Below are positions 13,501 to 21,633 of a stretch of 64,000 bases of DNA, in pieces. This stretch comes from Synanceia verrucosa (lineage: Eukaryota > Chordata > Actinopteri > Perciformes > Synanceiidae). Every line of letters begins with the position of its first letter. The stretch's first letter is position 1. The position numbers were made by a program, and so were the translations under genes. The stretch spans positions 5,587,011 through 5,651,010 of the forward strand of contig CM056564.1 in NCBI GenBank assembly GCA_029721515.1, written 5' to 3'. Under the pieces are notes generated by a model. That model worked only from the letters and a program-made list of their open reading frames with translations, did not search any database and was not told the DNA's origin.

Positions 13501-14258
13501 TGCACTGCACAGTTATATTTCATTCTCCCTTCTCTTTCCTTATTGTGAAATGCTGTTTGAATTTCCATGATGGAAACGCATTCCTTGGGTCTGTTGTGGC
13601 GGGTTAGGGGTTTGCTAATGCTGACGACATAAAGTTACATGTCTTTGCTGGTTGAGACTGTTTGATCCAGATAAAAACAGCTGGAGATGTGTCTAAACGT
13701 AACGATACGACTTTGGAGAATTGGTGCGCTCTCCCACAGACGGTGATCAGTTTCTGGCAGATGATCACTTTTTGGCACGGCTCCATCGTGACTGATCACA
13801 CAGAGTGCTACCTCATTAGTACCGTCACGTATTCCATTAATTTCAACAATGTAACTATTGTGAATACCATCTATTCAAATTGTAACTGTAACGGAATACA
13901 GTTACTCATAATTTCTATTCTGAATACGTAATGCCAGTACATGTATTCCATTACACCCCAATACTGGCTGCAGGTGATTCAGTATGTACATACAGCAAAA
14001 ACCTTACAGCCAGTTCTTCTGTAGTTTTTGAAAAGGTCGTAGTTTAATGATATGCTCTTGTATGATTAATTTTGTATGATGCTCAAGGCAGTATCAAAAA
14101 CATCCATGTGTCTTACATTTTGAGGGAACTTTTCTTCTTCCATTCAGCCTCCTGTTTGCACTCGTCTTCTATGAGCTGAGCTTTTTTCTCCCATTGGTCT
14201 CTCAGTGGCCCGTTGCTGAATGACATCTGCTCATCCTTTTTTGACAACATCCTGTTGC
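3539..14258 (-). CDS. Multi-exon gene for a W-x-x-S-W repeat protein with acidic C-terminal region
   Basis: Exons on the minus strand, in order: 14117-14258, 9328-9754, (unresolved), 5824-6149, 5492-5739 and 3539-4598. Each has AG/GT borders. The phases agree at three junctions: 14117 (phase 2) to 9754, 5824 (phase 0) to 5739, and 5492 (phase 2) to 4598. The junction from 9328 (phase 0) to 6149 (phase 1) does not fit, so a small exon is probably missing between them. The product has at least ten Trp pairs spaced W-x-x-[S/T/A/H/C]-W, for example DWEDSWKL, GWNNSWLL, EWMEAWRT, SWKKSWTV and EWNHSWKQ. A Glu/Asp-rich stretch of nearly 200 residues separates two repeat groups in the last exon. No signal peptide or enzyme motif is visible. 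The acidic run and Trp repeats suggest a structural or scaffolding protein, which is inference. I do not recognise the family. The introns are full of transposons. Confidence 0.6.
4599..5491 (-). other. Intron of the W-repeat gene
   Basis: AT-rich sequence between the donor at 5491 (GTGAAT) and the acceptor at 4599. No transposon ends, exon or RNA gene are seen in it. Confidence 0.45.
5492..5739 (-). CDS. Internal exon of the W-repeat gene
   Basis: Encodes about 82 residues with three Trp-pair repeats: DWEDSWKLSG, GWNNSWLLSA and DWSSCWGY. The donor follows ATCAG at 5491 and leaves phase 2, which fits the next exon at 4598. The acceptor at 5740-5741 (CAAAAAG) has a weak pyrimidine tract, so the upstream 84 nt could instead stay in the mRNA. 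Confidence 0.55.
5740..5823 (-). other. Possible 84-nt intron that is open in frame
   Basis: Begins GTTGGA and ends AAAAAG between two W-repeat exons. Its length is a multiple of three and it has no stop, so if retained it would add 28 residues, nearly all Ile, Val, Phe and Leu, resembling a membrane segment. Introns of about 80 nt are common in fish, and the AT-rich content with abrupt loss of Trp and charged residues favours an intron. A real membrane span cannot be excluded. Confidence 0.4.
5824..6149 (-). CDS. Internal exon of the W-repeat gene
   Basis: The acceptor CACCCATAG at 6150-6151 has a good pyrimidine tract. Encodes about 108 residues including VWAGTWKIMTF and NWDCTWPVYQ. It ends ...MQLEEQ before the GTTGGA donor. 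It starts needing one base from the previous exon, which the exon at 9328 does not supply, so an exon is probably missing from the model. Confidence 0.5.
6150..6611. other. Intronic AT-rich DNA
   Basis: No exon or transposon end identified. Short AT repeats and T-runs only. Confidence 0.35.
6612..6785 (-). CDS. Short open frame, possible exon
   Basis: A 57-codon stretch open up to a TAG at 6612, containing PDLAQEEIDLETKLPSKYLG followed by a Leu/Val-rich end. Possible acceptors (TCCCCAG, CACTCAG) lie inside it. It sits where the W-repeat gene lacks an exon, but the TAG and the phases do not fit a simple internal exon. It could be an alternative 3' exon or chance. Confidence 0.2.
   Translation of the reverse strand, partial: PPASTTSITQTSHSPDLAQEEIDLETKLPSKYLGQKNGERSLEVVLTGLKMALFRAV
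6950..7245. repeat. Dispersed repeat with a 'gcagacctccgcc' motif
   Basis: Starts 'aaactagaaaagcactctga' and runs through 'cagacctccgccatggtg' to 'caaagtaactcaaaaagtta'. The same unit starts at 63836 and runs off the window end. This motif recurs widely in fish genomes as an interspersed repeat; I cannot assign the superfamily. Confidence 0.55.
7258..8398 (-). mobile_element. Tc1-type DNA transposon, truncated at its 3' end
   Basis: The right terminal repeat is present: 'gtaaacttttgaccacaact' just before a TA at 8399-8400. Reading minus from there, the DNA-binding region (GKSLGAISKQLQVPRATVQT, RSGRKYKLSP, TVKHVLHHHGLRG) is followed by catalytic-core pieces (VLWSDEAKIELFG, then a frame with SPDLNPIETMW). 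Frames are broken between pieces. The left terminal repeat and C-terminal end are missing at about 7258. It lies in an intron of the W-repeat gene and is inactive. Confidence 0.85.
7713..8084 (-). pseudogene. Tc1 transposase, N-terminal helix-turn-helix part
   Basis: An open stretch of about 120 codons with the bipartite helix-turn-helix and the GRPR-like linker (RSGRKYK) of Tc1 transposases. It is cut from its catalytic part at 7523-7735 by a frameshift, and from the last DDE part near 7290-7350 by further changes. Confidence 0.75.
8432..8617. mobile_element. Short inverted-repeat element (MITE-like hairpin)
   Basis: Two arms of about 57 nt (8432-8488 and 8561-8617) are near-perfect reverse complements. 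Both outer ends read AAACTGTG..GGATTC..CCACATTT and the inner part is 'cagacttttatatctcac'. The loop is 72 nt. This is the shape of a small non-autonomous DNA transposon. A related outer flank, 'ggaatacacagtttgaaagg', recurs near 10090. Confidence 0.55.
8621..8970. other. Intronic DNA, no feature
   Basis: No exon or element end recognised. Confidence 0.3.
8975..9210 (-). mobile_element. tRNA-derived SINE, 5' part
   Basis: In reverse complement it starts with the tRNA-like head. The A-box-like segment is 'tagtggttagca' and the B-box-like segment 'ggtttgattcc', followed by 'gtttgcatgttctccccgtg' and 'attaggttaattggctaatt'. It ends before the TGGA-rich tail. Same family as the copies at 19249, 33821, 44876, 46538 and 52861. 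Confidence 0.75.
9328..9754 (-). CDS. Internal exon of the W-repeat gene
   Basis: The acceptor TTATTTGCAG at 9755-9756 and donor CAG|GTACTG at 9327 are both good. Its first base completes the codon left by the exon ending at 14117. Encodes 142 residues: KWNYHWTLVFDGDFKKL, a Lys/Pro-rich linker (VPPPPKPKDEPSPPPPPPRK), CWRDSWMSLKPP and EWNHSWKQ. The Pro/Lys linker makes an extended tether likely. Confidence 0.6.
9866..10200. mobile_element. piggyBac-like MITE with TTAA ends
   Basis: The left end is TTAACTCATTGAGTGCCA and the right end is its near reverse complement, TGGCACTCAAAGAGTTAA. TTAA at both borders is the hallmark of piggyBac target duplications. The internal 330 bp is non-coding. Related sequence starting 'ttaactcattgagtgccagc' lies at 36276 and 49475, and a decayed piece near 27270. 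Confidence 0.6.
10449..11848 (+). mobile_element. Tc1-like element with matched terminal repeats and an extra insert
   Basis: The ends are reverse complements (CAGGGGTTGGACAATGAAAC at the left) and each is flanked by TA. The plus strand holds decayed transposase, including WPAQSPDLNIIEPLWGVLEE, which carries the third acidic residue region of the DDE core. The centre of the transposase is missing. About 590 nt after 'ctccttctctgg' (roughly 11221-11815) does not look like transposase and may be a later insertion. Confidence 0.75.
11851..13049. other. Intronic DNA with a decayed repeat near 12600-12870
   Basis: No exon recognised. At 12600-12870 there are repeated phrases of the type 'ttccaggatattccagga' and 'ccagattttccagg', ending in 'acgcgtgggaaccttg', which looks like an old DNA-transposon end. 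The remainder is AT-rich. Confidence 0.35.
13050..13974. mobile_element. hAT-type non-autonomous transposon with 8-bp target duplication
   Basis: The element runs 13058-13966. It begins CAGTGTTGGGAAGGATACTT and ends in the reverse complement of a closely similar sequence (CCAGTATTGGGGTGTAATGG on the minus strand). It is flanked by a perfect 8-bp duplication, GCTGCAGG, at 13050-13057 and 13967-13974. The 8-bp duplication and terminal CAGTG are typical of hAT. No intact transposase is present, so it is non-autonomous. It lies in an intron of the W-repeat gene. Confidence 0.8.
14117..14258 (-). CDS. Exon of the W-repeat gene near its 5' end
   Basis: The acceptor is a long T-rich tract ending CTCTTAG at 14259-14260; the donor is AAAAT|GTAAGA at 14116. 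Encodes about 46 residues (NRMLSKKDEQMSFSNG, then DQWEKKAQLIEDECKQEAEW), charged and probably helical. The hydrophobic run just upstream in the same frame is the pyrimidine tract, not a signal peptide. It starts needing one base, which fits the donor at 15396. Confidence 0.55.
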
Positions 14259-14263
14259 CTAAG

Positions 14264-15396
14264 AGATAAACAAGCAGTAAACATAGAAATAGCAAAAAAT
14301 GTCATTTGTGGTGTTATGTTGCAGTTATAAGTGTGACTTAAATTTTTGTTGCTGTCTGTGGTGGGTGCAAGTGATGAATCTGACGAGGTGATGAAAAAGA
14401 GATGTGAGCTATATTTAAGTAATCCATCACAGTGGGGCTGCAGCTAACAATTGCATAGTTCAATAGGTATTTTTGTCATTTTGCTTTTTATTGGGGAAAA
14501 AAAATCAGACATTGCTTCCATTAAAATGACAATGTATTTGGCCATCTCTACCTCCAGCAATCTTAGATGTCAGGATATCTTAGAACACACTAGCAAAACA
14601 CTTTTTGAATCTCAGATGTGTTTATATAAAGATCATGAAACACTGGCTGTGATGGATTATCTGATTTATGTCCCAGTCAGTTGATCGCTTCATGAAAAAA
14701 ATATAAATCAAATCTAAAAATTGAGTGAAGTTATTTGGAATATATATATAATTAATCAGCAGAAATATACAACGAAACTGTACAGTCCTTTAAACAGCTA
14801 CTCTAACATAGATAAGCCATGGTCTCAGTGGTGTTATACAGCAGTGGTTCCCAACCTTTTTCAAGGGAACCCTTTGGTATGTGTGAAATATACAACTTGA
14901 TCCTTCATCAAGTGGTATGTTTCATGGGTACATGTGTTATATTCAATGCATAACAATAACATATCAATAAAATCTGTGACATCTGTAAACCGATCCTGAC
15001 TTACCTGCTGTCGTTATCTCTCTCTCACAGTCTGCTGTGACCAGTAACAGTTAACATTAAGGTGAACTGCAGTATGTGTCCACTGTCTGTCTCTAATCTT
15101 TACTGTAGTGATGAAGTTACCTCTGTTTCTCTGTCTGTGTGTCTCCAGACGCTTTCTGCAGTTAACTTTTATCAGCTTGCACTGAGTCTGCCCTGTGTTA
15201 ACTAGACTTTCACAGTATTCTATTTTTATACTGTATCTCATACAGAGTTGGGAGTGAGGCTATGGCAAATACTTGCTGCTCATATTTACATACTAGGTCC
15301 AGCTGAGGTTTACTTCTGCTTATAAACAACAACGACAAAGTGGGGCATGGTGACTGAGCACAGTAATCACAGTCAGCTGTAGAATTGAAGAGTTAC
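14264..15396. other. Intronic DNA, no element identified
   Basis: AT-rich. Contains the 'gtggttcccaacctttttc' type phrase seen in many vertebrate repeats at about 14845. No exon was supported. Confidence 0.3.
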
Positions 15397-15502
15397 CAGT
15401 CAGTCCAAAATAGCTATGATCCATCTTAGCTTCAGATTTACACCTCTTGTTTTCCTGTAAAACCTGAGCAGACTTACTAAACCTCCTTGATGCATAAATC
15501 AT
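15397..15502 (-). CDS. Candidate first coding exon of the W-repeat gene
   Basis: The frame is open for 120 codons (15320-15685). An ATG at 15500-15502 in good context (ACCATGA) starts MIYASRRFSKSAQVLQENKR. A strong donor, ACTG|GTAACT, at 15396 leaves phase 1, exactly what the exon at 14258 needs. No homology is recognised. The phase match has a one-in-three chance of being accidental, so this is tentative. Confidence 0.3.
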
Positions 15503-15789
15503 GGTTAAAAAATAGCTCTTGGTGGTTCTTTGCACTGAAGCAGAGCACTCAGCAGCAGAGCCTTTCACCTGTAACAGTATCCTCAGGTCACCCTGCTGCT
15601 GATGAGAAAAACTCCGGCCAGTCAATCTGAGCTGCTTCCCAGGTGGCTCATAACCAGGCTTCAGCACTATTTTTACCTCAACCACTCAAGTCAACCAAAC
15701 TTTTAAAAATAAAAATAAACATGTTTTCCACTGAATATATCTGATAACTGTTGTGAAGCTGTTTGCAAATGATCAGAGGTAGAAAAGAA

Positions 15790-15986
15790 AAGAGTGTACA
15801 TGCATAGAGTGTTTATTTGAAGCTGTCAATCACATGGAAACTGACAGGAAGTGGAGTTGATGAGTTTTAATACTAGAGGACAGAAAAGGTATGACAGTGA
15901 TAATAGTAATGATGATGATGATGAAGACTGTTAGTACGCTGCATCACATTGAGACTGACAGTCGGTCCTTTGCTGCTCCTTTAGTT
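15790..15986 (-). other. Peptide-array unit 1: last (3' UTR) exon with AATAAA
   Basis: The acceptor TTGTTTACAG at 15987-15988 opens a block conserved in all five units. It contains a GAT/ATC simple repeat and an AATAAA polyadenylation signal at 15812-15817. Unit 1 differs by a 2-nt deletion just after the acceptor. As the predicted stop lies in the preceding exon, this exon is taken as 3' UTR. Confidence 0.5.
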
Positions 15987-16092
15987 CTGTAAACAATCAA
16001 ATCATCAACATGAACAAGGTGTAAAGAAACACAGTGAGTTCAAGCTCAAGGATGGAAATAATAAATTAAAAATAATATTCTTCTTACTTGTT

Positions 16093-17891
16093 TTAACCAT
16101 GATACTTTGGGAACCCTGAAAAAAACAGGTTTTCAAATGTCAGTATTATGTTTCATGATGTTTTGTCAAGAAAGTGTGCCTTTCATACTGTCTGTTTTTA
16201 TTTGTCATAGCTGCATATCAGTCAAACCTCCTGAGGATTTTATTGTAAGGATTCTTTATATTTGTCACATAAATAAAGTGAAACTACTCTTTAAAAACCA
16301 GAGAAACTGAGTGTGGTTGATTTATGAGAAAACAAAAAGTCTGAGGTGATTCCTAACTTCCTGTCACACATCAGACTGAAGCTCTTTTCAGACATGGAAT
16401 ATTTCACATTGGTAGCTTCCTCTACCTGTTAAAGTTATTTTATTTTTGTCATTTAATAATATAATTCAGACTTTACTGTATTGAACTTGTGCAACTCAGA
16501 GACAGCCTATAGATTTCAGGGTGTTGGAAGTAGAATGTCACACAGAGGAGGAGAGTTAATGTAAGGAATAACACTGATAAGGTGTCCATTATCAGGAATT
16601 AGCTGACAATACAGAGGCCTGAATCTTCAGACACACAGCATAGTCTATTAATTCCAGAGTATTGAGAACTCCAAGGCCATTAGCCTGTCTGAAGAAATGA
16701 TTTTACTTACATGATAGCTTTTTTTGGAGTTTTTTTTAAATACCTCCAGCCACACCTGCAATACAGAGGCCAAATTGCACTTTATTGGTTTTGTGATGTT
16801 TGGAAAAAGTAGCTGTTAACAATCTGATCTATCAACATTAAGATTTTTCGGTATAGACGTACAGTGTTCAAACATCATTCATGTGTTTTTTTTTAAAAAA
16901 AACATAATTTTATTTTGTTTGGAATGTGCTTATACTACTATTATACTACTACTACTACTACTACAACAACTTAAAGTTAAGATTGTGTATTGTAGGAGAG
17001 GACATGGAGGTTACCATAAAAAAAATCACAATGAAGGGGTGCTATTGTTTAAAAAGAAATTGGGAATAAAAAGAAAAGAAAAACTGTGTAAATCAATGTA
17101 TTAACTATACAATAATCTCAATTTTCACTATCTTTATGAAGAGCATTTAATATCAGTCTGAAGCCCTTTTCAGAAATGGAATATTTCACATTGGTGGCTT
17201 CCTCTAACAGTTACAGTGATGTTTTTGTCATTTAATAATATAATTCACACTGACCTCATAATTGTTTCTTAATGAGGGACAGCTTGTAGTTTTCAGGGTG
17301 TTAAAAGGAAAAGGTCACAAAGACGAGGAGAGTTAATAACACTGATAAGGTGTTCATTATCAGGAATTAGTTGACGACGCAGAGGCCTAAATTGTTGGAC
17401 ACACAACATTAATTCCAGATTATTGACAACTCCAAGGCCATTAGCCTGTGTTTGAAGAAATGATTTTACTTACCTGACAACAATTGTGAATTTCCACTGT
17501 TACCATATCCCGCAGGGATTTTGTTTTGATACCACCAATAAACCCAATCTGCAAAACAGAGGCAAAACTGCAATTTATTATTCATTTGATGTTTGAAAAA
17601 AAAAAAAAAAAATAGCCATTAACAATCTGGTGTATCAATGTTAAAATGTCTCTGCTCTGAGTTACCATAAAAGTTACCATGGAAAATCACAATAAAGGGG
17701 TACTATTGTTTCAAAAGAAATTGGGAATAAAAAGAAAAGAAATAAATCCTGTGTAAATGGCTTTATTAATAATACAATAATCTGACTCTGTATCTTCATA
17801 AAGAGCATTTAATAGCTGATTGTTTACCATGAGTAATGCCAGGAAGGCTGGCTACGCTCAGCAGGAGCAGGATGAGTATCAGAGTCTTCAT
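16093..17891 (-). CDS. Secreted peptide gene, array unit 1
   Basis: The signal exon is 17828-17891: MKTLILILLLLSVASLPGIT then H, ending in phase 1 at CATG|GTAAAC. The middle exon is 17474-17548 (75 nt, phase 1 to 1): DWVYWWYQNKIPAGYGNSG, then NSQLLS. The C-terminal exon is 16088-16115 (28 nt): GFPKYHG then TAA. That gives 53 residues with a 31-32-residue mature peptide. It is aromatic-rich at the start and shares YGNSGNS with unit 5. A second middle-type exon (16711-16755) also has splice sites, but in phase it gives GVAGGI and a stop, so it may be alternative or dead. A signal peptide means secretion; function is unknown. An antimicrobial or signalling peptide is inference. The TATA box is at 18561. 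Confidence 0.55.
16711..16755 (-). CDS. Unit 1: duplicated middle exon (alternative or decayed)
   Basis: Has a CTGCAG acceptor and a CAT|GTAAGT donor. The surrounding 16380-17150 is a tandem duplicate of 17160-17815, which carries the other middle exon: shared 'ggaatatttcacattggt', 'gataaggtg..cattatcagg' and 'ggttaccataaaa' landmarks in the same order. In phase it encodes only GVAGGI before a stop. Confidence 0.35.
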
Positions 17892-18509
17892 GATTCTGGA
17901 AAACAACACAAAAGGATGACAGAAAAAAAAGTTTTTGTCTCTCATCCAAATATCACAGTCATGGAGTTCACACTTAAAGTTTATAAACAGCATTCTCATG
18001 GACCTTTCCAGAATGTTCCTCACCTGGCTGACCCCTGACCTGCTGCCTGTCTCTGACTCTCCTGCTTATCTTGTGCTGCAGCAAATAACTATTCTAAAAC
18101 GATGAAAAATGAAAGAGTCAGGACTGTTCATAATATGCATATGTTTTCTTTTTCTGTAATGAGTAGTATATGTGTACATATTGCAATTAAATACTTTTTG
18201 AATGCTGTTACCATTATGATATTTGACATCCTGATACCAAACCAATACTGTCCATGATGTTTATCTACAAAACCCTTTTGTCATTTAACCAAAGAACCCA
18301 AAGCTCTCAATTGTTGTCAGAATACAAGATTAGACACAAAAGATTTAAATGTATCTGATGAAATAATAAATTCACAGGATGATGAATCTGACCAGACATC
18401 TGATGCCATCTTTTAGACACTAATTGATACTCAGTCACAGATACATATCAGAAGTATTGATAAGAAAAACAAATCAGAATAACTTCTCTAACTATTTCTG
18501 TGATCTCAC

Positions 18510-18570
18510 CTTCAGCAGCTTCTGATCAAATCCTCTGTATCACACACTCATCCACCTGTACTTTATATCC
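18510..18570 (-). promoter_or_regulatory. Unit 1 promoter (TATA box) and non-coding first exon
   Basis: GGATATAAAG at 18561-18570 is a TATA box on the minus strand. About 30 nt downstream a short exon would start, ending ...GCTGCTGAAG|GTGAGATC at 18510. The same arrangement is nearly unchanged in units 2, 3 and 4. Upstream, TGATGTCATCA at about 18595 resembles an ATF/AP-1-type site and is also conserved in units 3 and 4. Confidence 0.5.
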
Positions 18571-18599
18571 TGACACTCTCTGCCCTGAGTATGATGACA

Positions 18600-19248
18600 T
18601 CAGAGGTTACTTCAGGTAAATACCCACAAGCTGTGTAAGTATGAAAAACCATCTTTCCTAAAACCTTCCTGTTTTTCCAGTCTCTTGTACTTGGACCTCT
18701 GTGTCTGTCTGTTTTGGCCTGATGTGTTTGGGAAGCAGTGAGCATACGACTGGATAAGTGACAATCAACAAAACAACAAACAAATCAACAAACCATTTAA
18801 AGGGGAACTGCCATTGTTTTTTAACACATTGGACCTTATTTCTGGGATAAAATACTGTCATTTACTCGCCCATTTCACTTTGGAGTCATTTGGAGTATTT
18901 ATGATGATATTGGATTTGATGATTTAACAGGAGCGAATGGGGCATTGAAATGCAGCCAGTAGATAACACAAACTTGACCATTTGTCAAATAACAGACATT
19001 TAATTAATAACATGGGCTACACTATTACGATTCTCATTTGAGTCAGGAGTTGTCGAGTTGTTCATCAATTCAATCTGTAAACAGACTCTACTTCCTGTGT
19101 ATCATAGTTTACTAAGGATCCCTAGTACCTACCTATGTGTCCTTCATAGTGCCTGAACGAAACAAAGCATAGTGTATGTGAAAACATCACAAATAAATAT
19201 TTTAGCATTATTATTTTATATATAATAATAATATTAATAATAATAACA
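18600..19248. other. Array spacer, upstream flank of unit 1
   Basis: 18600-18780 is shared with units 2, 3 and 4 (the segment around 'cagtgagcatacgactggat'). The rest is AT-rich with no gene recognised. Confidence 0.4.
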
Positions 19249-19600
19249 CAGCAAGGGCTGTGCACTGTCGCCTCACAGCAAGAAGGTACGGGGTTCGATT
19301 CGGGCCCGGGACCTTTCTGTGTGGAGTTTGCATGTTCTCCCCGTGTCTCCGTGGGTTCTCCCTGGGTACTCTGGCTTCCTCCCCTAACCCAAAAACATGT
19401 ATGGGGATTAAGGTTGATTGGCTAATTTAAATTGAACGTAGGTGTGAATGTGAGTGTGAATGGTTGTCTGTCTCTGTGTGTCCTGTGATGAGGTGGAGAT
19501 TTGTCTAAGGTGCTGCCTTCTGCCCTAAGACAGCTGGGATAGGCTCCAGCCTCACTGGGCGACCCTATGAGGATAAGTGGTACAAGATGGATTGTTTGTT
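19249..19600 (+). mobile_element. tRNA-derived SINE
   Basis: Near full-length copy: head 'cactgtcgcctcacagcaag', B-box-like 'ggttcgattcg', body 'gtttgcatgttctccccgtg' and 'attggctaatttaaattgaa', and tail 'cagctgggataggctccagc'. The 5' end of the tRNA-like head is degraded. Confidence 0.75.
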
Positions 19601-19609
19601 TGTTTGAGG

Positions 19610-19660
19610 CTTGTTGAAGATGTTTCTACTCTCTTCATCCAAGAGGCTTCTTCAGTTCTA
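19610..19660 (-). mobile_element. Possible Penelope-like element tail fragment
   Basis: In reverse complement it reads 'agaactgaagaagcctcttg' and encodes a TEEASW-like segment, which I associate with the end of fish Penelope-like elements. Very short; tentative. Confidence 0.25.
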
Positions 19661-19732
19661 AATGACAGAGATTCCAGATACTTATATTCCTGTTGGAGCA
19701 GAAAAAAACAAGCAACCTAAACCACCAAAACA

Positions 19733-20400
19733 ACAGGGGTCGGTTTCACAAAGCAAGTTTAGTGAGTCTCTTAACCCTGAAATGAGGGAAACTCTGAGGG
19801 AGGTAACTCAAACCAGAGAAAGAGGGGTAACTCTAGCCTGTTTCACAGAGAGAGGTAACTTAAGCTCTCGGTCAGTTACCGTGGTAACAGACTCTATGAA
19901 GCTAACCTGGTCAGGACCATGTTTTTCTTAATGAACCTTGAGTTTCTCTTTGTCTCCACCCTCTTTCAGCCACACACACTGTTTGAATTCATTCATTCAT
20001 TCATTCATTCATTCATTCATTCAGTCAGTCTGTCAGTCAGCAAGCGAGGTTAGGCATAGCCTAGTTCTGCCATCTGTCAAAATGACATGTCCTTTAGTTA
20101 ACAATCCAGTGGATGAAAGAGAAGCATTACTGCGCAGAGAATTAAATAGGCCTATTCGTCAGGAGATTGTTATCAGACCGTGCATAGATGTTCTTGCGCG
20201 TTCTTGATTTCTGAGTGGTACCGTTTCACGTCACAGTCCATAATCTACATACACAAACTAATCCGTCCTTACATTTGCAACATTATCAACCGCAGTCAGT
20301 GTGCAAAATACCTGTCAATATTCGGGGAGATCTCCATCTCTGAATTGTTGCACAATACAGATATACATTTTCTCAACATGCAGTAGCCTATGCAAAGTTG
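19733..20400 (+). mobile_element. PIF/Harbinger transposon, decayed 5' part
   Basis: Begins with 'ggggtcggtttcacaaagca', similar in plan to the Harbinger end at 54550. The later plus-strand frame 20081-20205 (MTCPLVNNPVDEREALLRRE and IVIRPCIDVLA), followed after a stop by FTSQSIIYIHKLIRPYICNI, matches the N-terminal part of Harbinger transposases in layout. Stops and truncation make it inactive. An (ATTC)n microsatellite at 19987-20028 interrupts it. Confidence 0.55.
19987..20028. repeat. (ATTC)n microsatellite
   Basis: About ten tandem ATTC units followed by a short AGTC-type run. Confidence 0.9.
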
Positions 20401-21236
20401 TGCATTACAATCCAAGGAAATGACTGAATAAATGTCAGGTATCGACACGCAGTAGTGCACTTGTCAAAGACTAGGAGTGGGGACATGTGCGTAGGCTACG
20501 GTGCAAATTGCACATGACTAATTTGCATACGGGCACGAGATTGGCTAGATCCGTTTGGCAAAAAATATTTTGTGAATATTTAATTCTGAATATTGGACAT
20601 TGTGAGCTTAGAAAACATTTTAGTGACCATTAAGTCAGAGATGTGTTAATAGGCAACCATTCAAACAGTTTTTCCCTGTAATATTTTTGTGATTGCAAAG
20701 GACTACATTTTAACTAAACGCACTGATCCGGGCAGCAATGTTCTCTTACGCCGTCTCCCTCTCTTTTGCAGCTGCAGCGGTGCAGCAATTCTTTCTAAAA
20801 ACGTGTTCAAACTCGCCATATGAGCGCATTAAGATTCTAACATCTTAGAATGCAATACATTTGGATTTGGACATTTCCTCTTTATATATATTCAGTAATT
20901 TTCCCTGTTGTAAATCCATATTCATAATCATATTTGTATATAAGACAATTTCGATTCTTTTTTGTATTGAGATTTATTTACTTAATTTTCACACTTATTT
21001 CTTATTTTTATACTTATTTTATTATTGTGAACTGAAAAGGGAGAAGCTCTACAGTTTGGTTGTGCAATGATATAATGACAATAAAAATAATTCAATTCTT
21101 CTAGTTTAAACAACACAACATGAAACAACTGTACAACGTTTTGTCTCTTAGTTTTAAACAAACATTTATCCACAATCATCCATCATTCATCTATCTGCTC
21201 CACTTTACTTGTGCGTCAGGTTTGAACACTAAGTGG
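20401..21236. other. AT-rich spacer, no gene
   Basis: No exon or element border recognised; long T-rich frames are compositional. Confidence 0.35.
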
Positions 21237-21339
21237 ACATCAGAGCAGCCACAGTGATCAATGAAGGGGATTGATGCCATTTATTAGTCAATATAAAGGC
21301 ATAAATCCCCCTCATTGATCACTGTGGTTGCTGTGATGT
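21237..21339. repeat. Long inverted repeat (cruciform-forming)
   Basis: Arms 21237-21278 and 21298-21339 (42 nt each) are reverse complements at 38 of 42 positions, with a 19-nt loop. The core is 'ccacagtgatcaatga'. It may be a short palindromic element or the ends of a MITE. Confidence 0.7.
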
Positions 21340-21394
21340 TCATGTGTTGCTGATCGGGGCTTATATAAAGGCATAAACATACTCAGGCAGAACG

Positions 21395-21633
21395 GACTCA
21401 GAGCGGACTCTGCGCGTGCCCAAAGCAGACTTCTCCAAGTTCTGTGAGCGCAAAACTCACATTGTAGAGTCACACAAAATGCTGCTAGGCATGTATTTTT
21501 CACATCGACCTGTTGCTGGAGACATTCAGTGTCATTCTGCGCTGCAGATTGGGTTAATTGCGTTAACATTTTTAATCACATTAATTATGATGATGGATTA
21601 ATCCGCGTTGATGCGCTAATTTCCACAGCCCTA
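21395..21633 (-). mobile_element. hAT-like transposon end fragment
   Basis: Ends '..tgatgcgctaatttccacag' then 'cccta'. In reverse complement this starts TAGGGCTGTGGAAATTAGCG, the general form of a very common fish hAT-type terminus (TAGGGCTGTC..TTAAC). No partner end or duplication is found. Confidence 0.35.

Noticed and set aside
14113..14295. Apparent signal peptide MLFLCLLLVYLL on the minus strand
   Set aside because: The hydrophobic run is the pyrimidine tract before a CTCTTAG acceptor; the exon starts after it.
15901..16010. Possible coding frame in the last exon (ending RTDCQSQCDAAY)
   Set aside because: It is open only in unit 1; the other units have stops in the matching phase, and the preceding exon already has a stop.
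17820..18038. Plus-strand frame MFTMSNARKAGYAQQEQ and its repeats at 32886 and 45153
   Set aside because: They are antisense to the conserved signal-peptide exon, which has a proper leader and splice donor.
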